64,000 bases of DNA from JAKPAM01 sp047601745 (lineage in GTDB: Bacteria > Pseudomonadota > Gammaproteobacteria > Burkholderiales > Burkholderiaceae_E), in NCBI GenBank assembly GCA_047601745.1, contig JASGIS010000001.1:1798001-1862000 (forward strand), in the 5' to 3' direction. The translations under genes and the position numbers were made by a program. The first letter of the stretch is position 1; each line of letters begins with the position of its first letter. Of the stretch, positions 48,515 through 57,718 are shown piece after piece. A model generated the notes under the pieces. It was not told the origin of the DNA, searched no databases, and saw nothing but the letters and a program-made list of their open reading frames with translations.

Positions 48515-49804
48515 ATGTCGCAGAACTGGAAATTCGAAACCCTGTCGGTGCACGCCGGTTATTCGCCCGATCCGACGACCAAGTCCGTCGCGGTGCCGAT
48601 CTACCAGACCGTCGCCTACGCGTTCGACAACGCGCAGCACGGCGCCGATCTGTTCGACCTGAAGGTGCCCGGCAACATCTACACGCGGATCATGAACCCG
48701 ACCAACGACGTGCTCGAGCAGCGCGTCGCGGCGCTCGAGGGCGGCATCGGGGCGCTGGCGCTGGCCTCGGGCCAGGCGGCCGTCACTTATGCGATCCAGA
48801 CGATCACCGAGGCCGGCGACAACATCGTGTCGTCGAGCGCGTTGTACGGCGGCACCTACAACCTGCTCGCGCACACGCTGCCGCAGTTCGGCATCGAGAC
48901 CCGTTTCGCCGACTACCGCGACCCGGAAGCGTTCGGGCGGCTGATCGACGACCGGACCAAGGCGGTGTTCGTCGAATCGATCGGCAACCCGCGCGGCAAC
49001 ATCACCGACATCGCCGAGATCGCGCGGATCGCGCACGCGCACGGCGTGCCGCTGATCGTCGACAACACGGTGCCGTCGCCGTATCTGCTGCGTCCGATCG
49101 AGCACGGCGCCGACATCGTCGTGCATTCGCTGACCAAGTACCTGGGCGGGCACGGCTCGAGCCTGGGCGGTGCGATCGTCGACAGCGGCAAGTTTCCGTG
49201 GGCCGAGCACAAGGAGCGGTTCAAGCGGCTCAACGAGCCGGACGTCAGCTACCACGGCGTCGTCTATACCGAGGCGCTGGGACCGGCCGCGTACATCGGC
49301 CGCGCGCGCGTCGTACCGCTTCGCAATACCGGCGCGGCGCTGTCGCCGTTCAACGCGTTCCTGATCCTGCAGGGGATCGAGACGCTGGCGCTGCGGATGG
49401 ATCGGATCTGCGACAACGCGCTGGCGATCGCGAAGTTCCTCGATGCTCGCGACGACGTGTCGTGGGTCAACTACGCGGCGCTGCCCGGCCAGCCCGAGCA
49501 CGCGCTCGCGCAGAAATACCTGAACGGCCGCGGATCGGGCGTGCTGACTTTCGGCCTGAAGGGCGGGCGCGAGGCCGGCGAGCGTTTCCTAGACGCGCTG
49601 GGCCTGTTCGTGCGGCTGGTGAACATCGGCGACGTGCGTTCGCTGGCCACGCATCCGGCGTCGACCACGCATCGCCAGTTGAACGACGAAGAGTTGCGCA
49701 AGGCGGGCGTGACCGCCGATACCGTGCGCCTGTCGGTCGGCATCGAGCACATCGACGACCTGATCGCCGACCTCGATCAGGCGCTGAAGGCGGCGGCGCG
49801 CTGA
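48515..49804 (+). CDS. metY: O-acetylhomoserine sulfhydrylase / aminocarboxypropyltransferase
   Basis: This 429-residue PLP enzyme makes homocysteine from O-acetylhomoserine and sulfide. It has the Cys/Met-metabolism fold: PIYQTVAYAFDNAQHGADLF near 30, YTRIMNPTNDVLEQRVAALE near 59, and the PLP lysine K208 in VHSLTKYLGGHGSS. The C-terminal FVRLVNIGDVRSLATHPAST distinguishes MetY from the shorter MetB/MetC enzymes and matches its usual 425-430 length. The ATG has AGGAGA at proper spacing. The nearby sulfonate genes fit a sulfur-supply theme, but no shared operon is evident. Confidence 0.92.
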   Translation: MSQNWKFETLSVHAGYSPDPTTKSVAVPIYQTVAYAFDNAQHGADLFDLKVPGNIYTRIMNPTNDVLEQRVAALEGGIGALALASGQAAVTYAIQTITEAGDNIVSSSALYGGTYNLLAHTLPQFGIETRFADYRDPEAFGRLIDDRTKAVFVESIGNPRGNITDIAEIARIAHAHGVPLIVDNTVPSPYLLRPIEHGADIVVHSLTKYLGGHGSSLGGAIVDSGKFPWAEHKERFKRLNEPDVSYHGVVYTEALGPAAYIGRARVVPLRNTGAALSPFNAFLILQGIETLALRMDRICDNALAIAKFLDARDDVSWVNYAALPGQPEHALAQKYLNGRGSGVLTFGLKGGREAGERFLDALGLFVRLVNIGDVRSLATHPASTTHRQLNDEELRKAGVTADTVRLSVGIEHIDDLIADLDQALKAAAR

Positions 49805-49830
49805 GCGGCCGGTCCGGCGAGGAGCGAACG

Positions 49831-51285
49831 GTGAGCGGCGTGTTCCGTGATCTTTCGCGCGTCCGTGCGGAAGTCCGTCCGGACGTCCGTTCTGGCGTTG
49901 ATCCGCGGGGCGGCCGGTGCGCTCGATCGCGGGCTGTGCCATGGCCTGCGCGACGGACCGGCGCGTGCGCGGCCTTGCTCGTCGCCGCGTCGTTCGCGCT
50001 GCTGGCCGGCTGCGGCGACGTCGCCAAGCTGCCGGTCAGCGACGGCATCGGGCCGGCGCCGAAGCTGCCGCCGCCGCGCTCGACGCTGCTGCCCACCGTC
50101 AGCATCGCCAAGGCCGTCGGCTGGGCGTCGGAGCGCGATGCGCCGGTGGCAGCGTCCGGCGCGCGCGTCACGGCGTTCGCGCGCGGGCTCGCGCATCCGC
50201 GTTGGCTGTACGTGCTGCCCAACGGCGATGTCCTGGTCGCCGAGAGCAACAAGCCGGCGCGCGAGCCTTCGGGCTTTCGTGAGTGGGTCGCCGCCAAGGT
50301 GATGGCGATGGCCGGCGCATCGGCCGCCAGCGCGGACCGGATCACGCTGCTGCGCGACGCGGACGGCGACGGCGAGGCCGAGCTGCGCAGCACGTTTCTC
50401 GAGGGCCTGCATTCGCCGTTCGGCATGGCGCTGGTCGGTGACGAGCTGTACGTCGCCAATGCCGATGCGCTGCTGCGCGTCCGCTACCGCGAGGGCCAGA
50501 CCCGCGCCGACGGCGAGCCCGAACGCGTGACCGATCTGCCGGCCGGCCGCAATCACCACTGGACGAAGAACGTCATCGCCAGCCGCGACGGTCGGCGGCT
50601 GTACGTGACGGTCGGCTCGAACAGCAACGTCGCCGAGAATGGGATGCACGAGGAAGAGGGGCGCGCGGCGATCTGGGAGATCGACCTGCCCCTGCCGGCC
50701 GACGCGTCGCGGCCGCCGGCCAAGCGGCTGTTCGCGACCGGCCTGCGCAATCCGAACGGCATGGACTGGGAGCCGGTGACCGGCGAGCTTTGGGCCGCCG
50801 TCAACGAGCGCGACGAGATCGGCAGCGACCTGGTGCCCGACTACGTGACCTCGGTGCGGCGCGACGGCTTCTACGGCTGGCCGTACAGCTACTACGGCTC
50901 GCACGTCGACGAGCGCGTGACGCCGCCGCGTCCCGACCTGGTCGCCCGCGCGCTGGTGCCCGACTATGCGCTGGGGCCGCACACCGCGTCGCTGGGCATC
51001 GCCTTCGCGCGCGGCGAGCCGCTCCTGCCGTCGTGGCGCGAAGGCCTGTACGTGGCCCAGCACGGGTCGTGGAACCGTCGTCCGAAGAGCGGCTACAAGG
51101 TGATCTTCGTGCCGTTTTCGGCGGGGCGTCCCAGCGGCCTGCCGGTCGACGTGCTGACCGGATTCCTCGACGCCGACGAGCGCGCGAAGGGGAGACCGGT
51201 CGGCGTCGCGCTCGACGGCCGCGGCGGCCTGCTGGTCAGCGACGACCTCGGCGATACGGTGTGGCGCATGACCGCGGCGCGGTGA
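49831..51285 (+). CDS. PQQ-type sugar dehydrogenase-like lipoprotein
   Basis: This protein of up to 484 residues is a six-bladed beta-propeller of the soluble glucose/L-sorbosone dehydrogenase family. A lipobox LLAGCGD follows a hydrophobic core (ALLVAASFALL), so it is likely anchored to a membrane by lipid. Propeller landmarks are LAHPRWLYVLPNGDVLVAES, HSPFGMALVGDELYVANADA, FATGLRNPNGMDWEPVTGEL and VAQHGSWNRRPKSGYKVIFV. PQQ dependence and substrate are inferred. The start is a GTG at 49831 with GGAGCG upstream, but the n-region would be about 45 residues long, so an internal start is possible. A 14-bp tandem array begins in the stop codon. Confidence 0.78.
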   Translation: MSGVFRDLSRVRAEVRPDVRSGVDPRGGRCARSRAVPWPARRTGACAALLVAASFALLAGCGDVAKLPVSDGIGPAPKLPPPRSTLLPTVSIAKAVGWASERDAPVAASGARVTAFARGLAHPRWLYVLPNGDVLVAESNKPAREPSGFREWVAAKVMAMAGASAASADRITLLRDADGDGEAELRSTFLEGLHSPFGMALVGDELYVANADALLRVRYREGQTRADGEPERVTDLPAGRNHHWTKNVIASRDGRRLYVTVGSNSNVAENGMHEEEGRAAIWEIDLPLPADASRPPAKRLFATGLRNPNGMDWEPVTGELWAAVNERDEIGSDLVPDYVTSVRRDGFYGWPYSYYGSHVDERVTPPRPDLVARALVPDYALGPHTASLGIAFARGEPLLPSWREGLYVAQHGSWNRRPKSGYKVIFVPFSAGRPSGLPVDVLTGFLDADERAKGRPVGVALDGRGGLLVSDDLGDTVWRMTAAR

Positions 51286-51421
51286 CATCGGTGCGGTGAC
51301 GTCGGTGCGGTGACGTCGGTGCGGTGACGTCGGTGAGATGACGCCGGTGGGATGACGTCGGTGAGATGACGCCGGATTGGTGATGTCGGCGTGGTGATGT
51401 GGGCGTGGTGATGTGGGCGAT
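51282..51421. repeat. 14-bp tandem array, ten units
   Basis: Ten degenerate units of gtgacgtcggtgcg run from 51282, beginning in the stop codon of the dehydrogenase gene. A 14-base period cannot keep a reading frame, and the array lies after the coding region. Confidence 0.85.
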
Positions 51422-51662
51422 CCGTTGCGCCCGGGCGCCCGGGCGAGCGGGCGGTGCAGTGCGGCCTGGTGCGGTCGGGGGCGGTCCGGTGCGCCCGTCG
51501 GTTCGCCGCGACGCCGGGGTCTGTGTGATCGCCGGTCGTGGCACACTCGACCCTTCGTCGCCGGCGCGCGGCGTGCCGGGCCCGCGGCGGCCCGGCGGCG
51601 CCTGCCGGCGGATCCATTGGACGCATCCGCCCGCGAGCAGCCGGGCTTTTTCGAGGACTGTC
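51422..51662. other. Leader region of the FKBP gene
   Basis: No gene is seen between the 14-bp array and the FKBP start. It is GC-rich and ends with the Shine-Dalgarno-like GAGGA at 51651-51656. Promoter elements were not identified. Confidence 0.4.
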
Positions 51663-52103
51663 ATGACCTTACGCAAACCGACCGGGCCGATCGCGGCCTT
51701 TCGCGTGGCCGCGGCGATCGCCGTGCTGGCCGCCGCTGCCGCGGTGCACGCGCAAGGCACGCCGACGGTCGACAAGCTGTCGTCGGGCGTGACGGTCAAG
51801 CATACGGTCGTCGGTACCGGTGCCAATCCGAAGGCCAGCGATACCGTCAAGGTCCACTATCGCGGCACGCTGGACAACGGCACCGAGTTCGACAGCTCGT
51901 ACAAGCGCAACGCGCCGGCCAGCTTCCCGCTGAACCGCGTCGTTCCGTGCTGGACCGAAGGCATCCAGAAGCTGAAGGTCGGCGGCAAGGCGACGCTGAC
52001 CTGTCCGCCGGAGACCGCTTATGGCGCGCGCGGGATACCGGGCGTGATTCCCCCCAACAGCGTGCTGAACTTCGACGTCGAACTGCTGGCCATCGAAAAA
52101 TAG
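51663..52103 (+). CDS. FKBP-type peptidyl-prolyl cis-trans isomerase, exported
   Basis: This 146-residue isomerase helps proteins fold in the periplasm. A signal peptide (FRVAAAIAVLAAAAAVHAQG, cleavage near HAQ) precedes one FKBP domain of about 110 residues with VKVHYRGTLDNGTEFDSSYK, WTEGIQKLKVGGKATLTCPP and VIPPNSVLNFDVELLAIEK, all conserved. Active-site aromatic and aspartate residues (Y, D, W) are present. The mlrC gene begins 10 bases after the stop with a TAGGAG Shine-Dalgarno, so the two may share a transcript. Confidence 0.92.
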   Translation: MTLRKPTGPIAAFRVAAAIAVLAAAAAVHAQGTPTVDKLSSGVTVKHTVVGTGANPKASDTVKVHYRGTLDNGTEFDSSYKRNAPASFPLNRVVPCWTEGIQKLKVGGKATLTCPPETAYGARGIPGVIPPNSVLNFDVELLAIEK

Positions 52104-52113
52104 GAGTCGGACC

Positions 52114-53628
52114 ATGAGGATCTTCGTCGGCGGGTTCCAGCACGAGACCAATACGTTCGCGCCGACGAAGGCCGATTGGTCGGCTTTCCTCAGCGGCGAA
52201 TCGTTTCCGGCGCTGACGCGCGGGCAGCCGATGCTCGCGTTGTACGAACAGCTCGGCTTCGGGCTGTCGGGCTTCCAGTCGGTGGCGCGCGAGCGCGGCT
52301 GGCGGCTGGTGCCGTCGATCTGGGCGGGCGCGGTGCCGTCGGCGCACGTCACGCGCGACGCGTTCGAGCGGATCGCCGCGATGTTCGTCGAGGACCTGCG
52401 CGCCGCGGTCGACGAGCCGGCCGACGAACCGATCGGTGCGATCTATCTCGACCTGCACGGCGCGGCCGTGACCGAGCACCTGGACGACGCCGAGGGCGAG
52501 CTGCTGGCGCGGCTGCGCGCGATCGTCGGCGACGCGGTGCCGATCGTCGCCAGCCTGGATCTGCACGCGAATCTCAGCGAGCAGATGTTCGCGATGGCCG
52601 ACGCGCTGGTCGCGTACCGCACGTACCCGCACGTCGATTCGTTCGAGACCGGCGTGCTCGCGGCGCGGCTGCTCGAGCGCCGGCTGGCGCTGGGCCGGCG
52701 CGAGAAGCTGGCCTGCTGGCGCGCGCCGTTCCTGCTGCCGCTGAACGTGCAGTCGACGATGACCGAGCCGGCGTCGTCGATCTATCGCGAACTGGCCGAG
52801 ATCGACTCGCGCTTCGACGTCATCGCGAGTTTCGCGCCGGGCTTCCCGGCCGCCGACATCCCGGACTGCGGTCCGGCCGTCTGGGCTTACGGCGAACAGG
52901 CCGATGCCGCGGTGCAGGCGCTGGTCGCGCGGATCGACGAGCCGCGCGAGCAGTGGCGGCTGACGCTGCTGACGCCGAACAAGGCGGTGCGCGAGGCGAT
53001 GCGGCTGGCCGGCGGCGCCGATCGGCCGGTCGTGATCGCCGACACGCAGGACAATCCGGGCGCCGGGGCCGACAGCAATACGACCGGCATGCTGCACGCG
53101 CTGCTGGCCGAAGGGGCCGGGCGGGCCTATCCGGGCCGCGTCGCGCTGGGTTTGCTGTTCGATCCGGCGTCGGCCCGGGCGGCGCACGCTGCCGGCCTCG
53201 GCGCGACCGTCGAACTGGCGCTCGGCACGTCGGTGCCGACCTGGGGCGGCCAGGTCAGCGATCCGCCGGTGCAGGGGCGCTTCGTCGTGCGAGCGCTCAG
53301 CGACGGCGCGGTGCCGCTCAAGGGCGCGATGGGGCGCGGCAGGACGCTGAGCCTGGGGCCGTGCGCGTGCCTGGAGATCGACGGCGTGCGCGTCGTGGTC
53401 GGCAGCGGCAAGTCGCAGATGCTCGATCGCGAGATGTACCGTCACCACGGCGTCGAGCCCGAGACGATGAAGATCCTCGTCAACAAGAGCTCGGTGCATT
53501 TCCGGGCGGACTTCGCGCCGATCGCCAGTCACATCCTGGTCGGCAAGGCGGCCGGCCCGATGGCCGGCGATCCGGCCGACCTGCCATGGACGCGGCTGCC
53601 CGGCCGGATGGCGCTGCGGCCCTGCTGA
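52114..53628 (+). CDS. M81-family metallopeptidase, MlrC-like
   Basis: This 504-residue protein belongs to the family named for MlrC of microcystin degraders. The N-terminal DUF1485 part opens MRIFVGGFQHETNTFAPTKAD with an H-E pair, and later metal-site segments are AIYLDLHGAAVTEHLDDAEG, SLDLHANLSEQM and YRTYPHVDSFETG. The C-terminal MlrC domain has DTQDNPGAGADSNTTGML. Relatives are zinc-dependent amidohydrolases; in organisms without microcystin genes the true substrate is unknown. The microcystin role should not be assumed here. Confidence 0.85.
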   Translation: MRIFVGGFQHETNTFAPTKADWSAFLSGESFPALTRGQPMLALYEQLGFGLSGFQSVARERGWRLVPSIWAGAVPSAHVTRDAFERIAAMFVEDLRAAVDEPADEPIGAIYLDLHGAAVTEHLDDAEGELLARLRAIVGDAVPIVASLDLHANLSEQMFAMADALVAYRTYPHVDSFETGVLAARLLERRLALGRREKLACWRAPFLLPLNVQSTMTEPASSIYRELAEIDSRFDVIASFAPGFPAADIPDCGPAVWAYGEQADAAVQALVARIDEPREQWRLTLLTPNKAVREAMRLAGGADRPVVIADTQDNPGAGADSNTTGMLHALLAEGAGRAYPGRVALGLLFDPASARAAHAAGLGATVELALGTSVPTWGGQVSDPPVQGRFVVRALSDGAVPLKGAMGRGRTLSLGPCACLEIDGVRVVVGSGKSQMLDREMYRHHGVEPETMKILVNKSSVHFRADFAPIASHILVGKAAGPMAGDPADLPWTRLPGRMALRPC

Positions 53629-53700
53629 CAACGGGCCGATGCCGGCTCGATGCGTCCGGCGGCGCGGGTTCGATCTTCGCGTGGACGACCTTGGTGTCTG

Positions 53701-54789
53701 CTAGTCGAACTTGACGCCGGACTCGCGCACGACCTTGCCGTACTTGTCGTAGTCGGCGCGGATGCGCTGGGCGAACTGTTCGGGCGACGTCGCCCAGGCT
53801 TCGAGACCCTGCTGTGCGAGGCGTTCCTTGACCGACGGCGTGTCGGCGGCCTTGCGCACCTCGGCATTCAGGCGAGCGATGATGTCCGGCGGCGTGCCGG
53901 CCGGCGCGGCCAGGCCGAACCACGAGACGACCTCGAAATCGGGGTAGCCGGATTCGGCCACCGTAGGCACGTCGGGCAGCAGCGGGGAGCGCGTCTTCGA
54001 GGCCAGCGCCAGGCCCTTGAGCTTGCCGGCCTTGATCTGCGGTGCCAGCACGGTCAGCGTGTCGACCGAGACGTTGACGTGGCCGCCGACGACCGCCGTG
54101 ATCGCCGGCGCGCTGCCCTTGAACGGCACGTGCAGCAGGTCGGTGCCGGTGGCGAGCTTGAAGTACTCGCCGGCCAGATGGATGATCGTGCCGCTGCCGC
54201 TCGACGAATACGTGAGCTTGCCCGGCTGGCTCTTGGCCAGCGCGATCAGTTCCTTCAGGTCGCGGGCGGGCACCGAGTCATTGGTGGCGATGACCACGCC
54301 GGTGGCGGCCAGCATCGAGATCGGCGCGAAGCTGGTGAACGGGTCGAACTTCAGGTTCTGCTGGATGTGCGGCAGCACCGTCAACTGGCCGGTCGGCACC
54401 AGCGACAGCGTGTAGCCGTCGGGGGCCGAGGCGGCCACGTGGTCGGCGGCGATCGCGGTGCCCGCGCCGGGTTTGTTCTCGGGCAGGACCTGTTGATGCA
54501 GCCCTTCGGACAGCGCTTCGGCGAAGATTCGCGCGGCCGCGTCGGCGGCGCCGCCGGGCGGGTAAGGGATGACCAGCCGGATCGGCTTGGACGGCCACGC
54601 ATCGGCGGCCTCGGCCGGGCTGCCGTGCAGGCCGTGCGCGGCCAGGACCGCCAGCGCGACGGCCCCGGTCAGGCCCAGGACCGTCAGGCGTCGGGCGCGG
54701 CGTACGGCCGGGGCGCCGGGCGCGGTGGCGGGAGAGGCGTCGGCGGCCGGCGTCGAGGCGGCGTCGTCGCGTGAAGGGGTCGAGCGCAT
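53701..54789 (-). CDS. Bug/TctC-family periplasmic binding protein
   Basis: This 362-residue protein belongs to the Bug (Bordetella uptake gene) family of tripartite tricarboxylate transporter receptors. The leader is long (hydrophobic core about residues 40-57), and the mature protein starts AWPSKPIRLVIPYPPGGAAD, the family hallmark, with the later HVPFKGSAPAITAVVGGHVN and DVPTVAESGYPDFEVVSWFG. Such proteins bind carboxylates, including amino acids and nicotinate, in Burkholderiales. No TctA/TctB membrane genes are adjacent, which is usual for this expanded family. It is divergent from the B12 operon. Confidence 0.9.
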   Translation of the reverse strand: MRSTPSRDDAASTPAADASPATAPGAPAVRRARRLTVLGLTGAVALAVLAAHGLHGSPAEAADAWPSKPIRLVIPYPPGGAADAAARIFAEALSEGLHQQVLPENKPGAGTAIAADHVAASAPDGYTLSLVPTGQLTVLPHIQQNLKFDPFTSFAPISMLAATGVVIATNDSVPARDLKELIALAKSQPGKLTYSSSGSGTIIHLAGEYFKLATGTDLLHVPFKGSAPAITAVVGGHVNVSVDTLTVLAPQIKAGKLKGLALASKTRSPLLPDVPTVAESGYPDFEVVSWFGLAAPAGTPPDIIARLNAEVRKAADTPSVKERLAQQGLEAWATSPEQFAQRIRADYDKYGKVVRESGVKFD

Positions 54790-54973
54790 CGTGATCCTGC
54801 GGAATGCTGAAAGCCGGTCAGCCTAGGCGGTTTTGGTGCGTTGCACAAACGAGCTGTTCTGCGGTGCACATAACGAATGGTAATAAGCGACCCGGTGTCG
54901 GCACGGCGTCCGGATTTCCCTTCGAAACGCCGAGTTGCCCTATCGAGCCAGGGGTTTTGCCCTAGAATCCGCC
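54790..54973. other. Divergent promoter region upstream of the cobalamin riboswitch
   Basis: No gene. A TAGAAT (-10-like) at 54963-54968 lies 6-7 bases before the predicted first base of the riboswitch, but a convincing -35 is not at the expected distance. The rest probably holds the Bug gene promoter. Confidence 0.4.
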
Positions 54974-55186
54974 CGTTGGTGCTCGCGGTCCGGTTCACGG
55001 ACCGCAGTTGAACGGGAAGCAGGAGGTCCACGGACCCGGCCTGCGCTGCCCCCGCAACGGTCAAACGGCCGGAACCCCGCCTCGCCGCGGATTCCCGCGC
55101 GCGTCCACAAACCACTGGGTGTCGTGCCTCACGCACCTGGGAAGGTGACGCGCGTTTCGCCGTCAGCCCGGATACCGGCCAACGAC
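54974..55186 (+). promoter_or_regulatory. Cobalamin (AdoCbl) riboswitch controlling the B12 operon
   Basis: The outer stem pairs CGTTGG (54974-54979) with CCAACG (55179-55184). The conserved core GCTGCCCCCGCAACGGT (about 55044-55060), the CACTGGGTG and CCTGGGAAGGTGACGC blocks (near 55110-55150) and the B12-box-like GTCAGCCCGGATACCGGCC (55161-55180) are in the right order and spacing. It ends 90 bases before btuB. When adenosylcobalamin is bound, expression of the downstream operon should fall. Confidence 0.93.
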
Positions 55187-55275
55187 GTGACCGGCGCCCC
55201 GACGGGGCGGCCGGTCGTTCTGTCCCGAAGCTGGCGGGGAGGCCGGCGGGGACGTTCCGATCCGAGTGGCTGATC

Positions 55276-57129
55276 ATGCCTGTGTCTTCGATTCGCGGCG
55301 GTGCTCGCGCCGCGTCCCTGCTCGTCCCCTTGCTGCTGCCCGTCGCCGCGCTCGCGCAAACCGCTTCGCCCGTCGCGCCGGCGGCCGAACCCTCCGCTCC
55401 CGGTCCGATCGACGACGTGATCGTCACGGCGACTCGCGTCGAGCAGAAGCTGACCGACACCGTGGCCGACGTGTCCGTCATTGATCGCGAGACGATCGAG
55501 AACAGCGGCGTGTCGACCGTCGCCGACGTGCTCGGCCGCCTGCCCGGCGTCGAGTTCGCCCGCAACGGCGGGCCGGGAGCGACGACCAGCGTGTTCATCC
55601 GCGGCGGCGAGACGCGTTTCACCGCCGTCTACCTCGATGGCGTGCGGATCGACTCGCAGTCGACCGGCGGCGCGTCGTGGCAGTCGATTCCGCTCGAGCA
55701 GATCGACCGGATCGAGGTGCTGCGCGGCCCGGCCGCGGCCATCTACGGCTCCGACGCGATCAGCGGCGTCGTGCAGCTCTTCACGCGCAAGGGCAAGGGG
55801 GCGTTCTCGCCTTATGCCGCGTTCGGCGTCGGATCGCACCGCACTTATCGCGCCGAGGCCGGCTTCAGCGGCAGCAATGGCGGCTTCGACTACTCGCTCG
55901 GGCTCGCGCACGTCGACAGCGAAGGCTTCAACGCCCGGCCGGTGCCGACGCAGAATCCCGACAAGGATGGCTATCACTCGAAATCGGCGAACGCGCGGCT
56001 CGGTTTCCAGATCGATCGCGATCATCGGGTCGAGGCGACGCTGCTGGCCAGCGACGTCGACTCGAAGTTCGACAGCGGCCTGACGACCGACGATCGCAGC
56101 CGCAGTCGCCTGCAGACGGCCGGCCTGACCTGGACCGCGCAGTGGACCGACGCGTACAAGACGCGTGTGAGCGTGACCGATTCGCGCGATCGCTATGCGA
56201 CGCGACCGATGGACTATCGGACCGATACGCGCCTGCGCGGTTATCTGTTCCAGAACGAGCTGCGCGTGGGCGCCGGTCTGGTGACGGCCGCGCTGGAGCG
56301 CCGCGAGGACGATCTGGTCAACGATCCGATCGACCGCGGCCGCCACCAGAACGCGCTGGCGCTCGGCTACGGCTGGCAGCAGGGCGCGCACACGGTGCAG
56401 GCCAACCTGCGCCGCGACGACGACAGCGAGTTCGGCGGCCAGACCACCGGCAGCCTCGCGTACGGGTTCGCGATCACGCCGCAGTGGCGCGTCTCGGCGT
56501 CCGGCGGCACGGCGTTCCGCGCGCCGACGCTGTACCAGCGCTTCAGCGAATACGGCCTGGCCGGCCTGCAGCCGGAAAAGAGCCGCAACGTCGAGATCGG
56601 GCTGCGCTACAGTGACAAGCAGACGTCGGCGTCGGTGACGCTGTATCGCAACCGCGTGCGCAACCTGATCACGTTCTCGACGCCCGGACCGTGCGCGTCG
56701 GATTTCGGCTGCTATGCGAACACGGCCAACGCCGAGTACTCGGGTATCACGCTGGCCGGACAGCACCGGATCGGCGTCGTCACGCTGCGCGGGTCGCTGG
56801 ACTTCCAGGATCCGCGCGATCGCGATACCGACCGGCAACTGGCGCGCCGCGCGCGTCGCCATGGCACGATCGGCGCCGACGGTCTGGTCGCGGGCTGGAC
56901 GATGGGAGGCGAGATGCAGTTCTCGGGCAAGCGTTATGACGATGCGGCCAACACGAACAAGCTGGGTGGCTACGGGCTGATCAACCTGTACGCGAGCAAG
57001 GCGCTGGCGCGCGACTGGACGCTGAACGCGCGCGTCGACAACCTGATGGACAAGCCGTACGAGACCGTGCGCAACTACGCGACGCCGGGCCGCGTGCTGT
57101 ACGTCGGCCTGCGCTGGTCGCCGCGCTGA
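55276..57129 (+). CDS. btuB: TonB-dependent vitamin B12 receptor BtuB
   Basis: This 617-residue outer-membrane receptor takes up cobalamin. It has a signal peptide (VPLLLPVAALAQ), a TonB box in DDVIVTATR near residue 47, a plug domain (VADVLGRLPGVEFARNGGPG, VFIRGGETRFTAVYLDGVRI, VLRGPAAAIYGSDAISGVVQ) and a 22-strand-type barrel ending RVLYVGLRWSPR with a terminal aromatic region. Length matches E. coli BtuB (about 614). It directly follows the cobalamin riboswitch, which makes the substrate assignment firm. The next gene, cobU, begins 10 bases after the stop. Confidence 0.95.
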   Translation: MPVSSIRGGARAASLLVPLLLPVAALAQTASPVAPAAEPSAPGPIDDVIVTATRVEQKLTDTVADVSVIDRETIENSGVSTVADVLGRLPGVEFARNGGPGATTSVFIRGGETRFTAVYLDGVRIDSQSTGGASWQSIPLEQIDRIEVLRGPAAAIYGSDAISGVVQLFTRKGKGAFSPYAAFGVGSHRTYRAEAGFSGSNGGFDYSLGLAHVDSEGFNARPVPTQNPDKDGYHSKSANARLGFQIDRDHRVEATLLASDVDSKFDSGLTTDDRSRSRLQTAGLTWTAQWTDAYKTRVSVTDSRDRYATRPMDYRTDTRLRGYLFQNELRVGAGLVTAALERREDDLVNDPIDRGRHQNALALGYGWQQGAHTVQANLRRDDDSEFGGQTTGSLAYGFAITPQWRVSASGGTAFRAPTLYQRFSEYGLAGLQPEKSRNVEIGLRYSDKQTSASVTLYRNRVRNLITFSTPGPCASDFGCYANTANAEYSGITLAGQHRIGVVTLRGSLDFQDPRDRDTDRQLARRARRHGTIGADGLVAGWTMGGEMQFSGKRYDDAANTNKLGGYGLINLYASKALARDWTLNARVDNLMDKPYETVRNYATPGRVLYVGLRWSPR

Positions 57130-57139
57130 GGGCCGGCGG

Positions 57140-57718
57140 ATGGACGCGCGGGCGCGGCTGGTGTTCGGTGGGCAGCGCAGCGGCAAGTCGCGCTGGGCCG
57201 AACGGCAGGCCCGGCAGTGGCTGGATGCCGATCCTGCTCACGCGGCGACGCTGATCGCGACCGCGCGGGCCGATGTCGGCGATCCGCAGATGGATGCGCG
57301 GATCGCCCGGCACCGGGCCGACCGCGCGGAGCGCGTCCCGCGGCTGTCGACCGTCGAGGCGCCGCTGGCGCTGGCCGAGGTGATCACGCGGATCGGCGCG
57401 CCCGGACACCTGGTGCTCGTCGATTGCCTGGGTCTGTGGCTGACCAACGCGATGATGCCGCCGCAGAGCGAGCGCCCGATGACGGCGGCCGCGCTCGCCG
57501 ACGCGACCGATCGGCTGCTGGCGGCGATCGCGCGACGGAGCGGGCCGCTGCTGCTGGTCAGCAACGAGATCGGCCTGGGCGTCGTGCCGATGGGCCGCGA
57601 GACGCGCGAGTTCGTCGATGCGCTCGGGTGGCTGAACCAGCGGGTGGCCGAGGCCTGCGACGACGTCGTGCTGATGGTGGCCGGCCTGCCGCTCGCGATC
57701 AAGGGACGGGCGGAATGA
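57140..57718 (+). CDS. cobU: Adenosylcobinamide kinase / guanylyltransferase CobU
   Basis: This 192-residue bifunctional enzyme phosphorylates adenosylcobinamide and attaches GMP, preparing the nucleotide-loop assembly of B12. The P-loop GGQRSGKSR is at residues 10-18, RHRADRAERVP carries the guanylylation histidine region, LVLVDCLGLWLTNAMM follows, and VSNEIGLGVVPMGRETREFV is the family hallmark. The stop overlaps the btuF start (ATGA). Its presence shows that salvaged or de novo cobinamide is finished here. Confidence 0.94.
   Translation: MDARARLVFGGQRSGKSRWAERQARQWLDADPAHAATLIATARADVGDPQMDARIARHRADRAERVPRLSTVEAPLALAEVITRIGAPGHLVLVDCLGLWLTNAMMPPQSERPMTAAALADATDRLLAAIARRSGPLLLVSNEIGLGVVPMGRETREFVDALGWLNQRVAEACDDVVLMVAGLPLAIKGRAE

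Noticed and set aside
52114..53628. Microcystin degradation locus
   Set aside because: Only an MlrC-family gene is present; mlrA, mlrB and mlrD are missing, and the family is widespread in bacteria that never meet microcystin.
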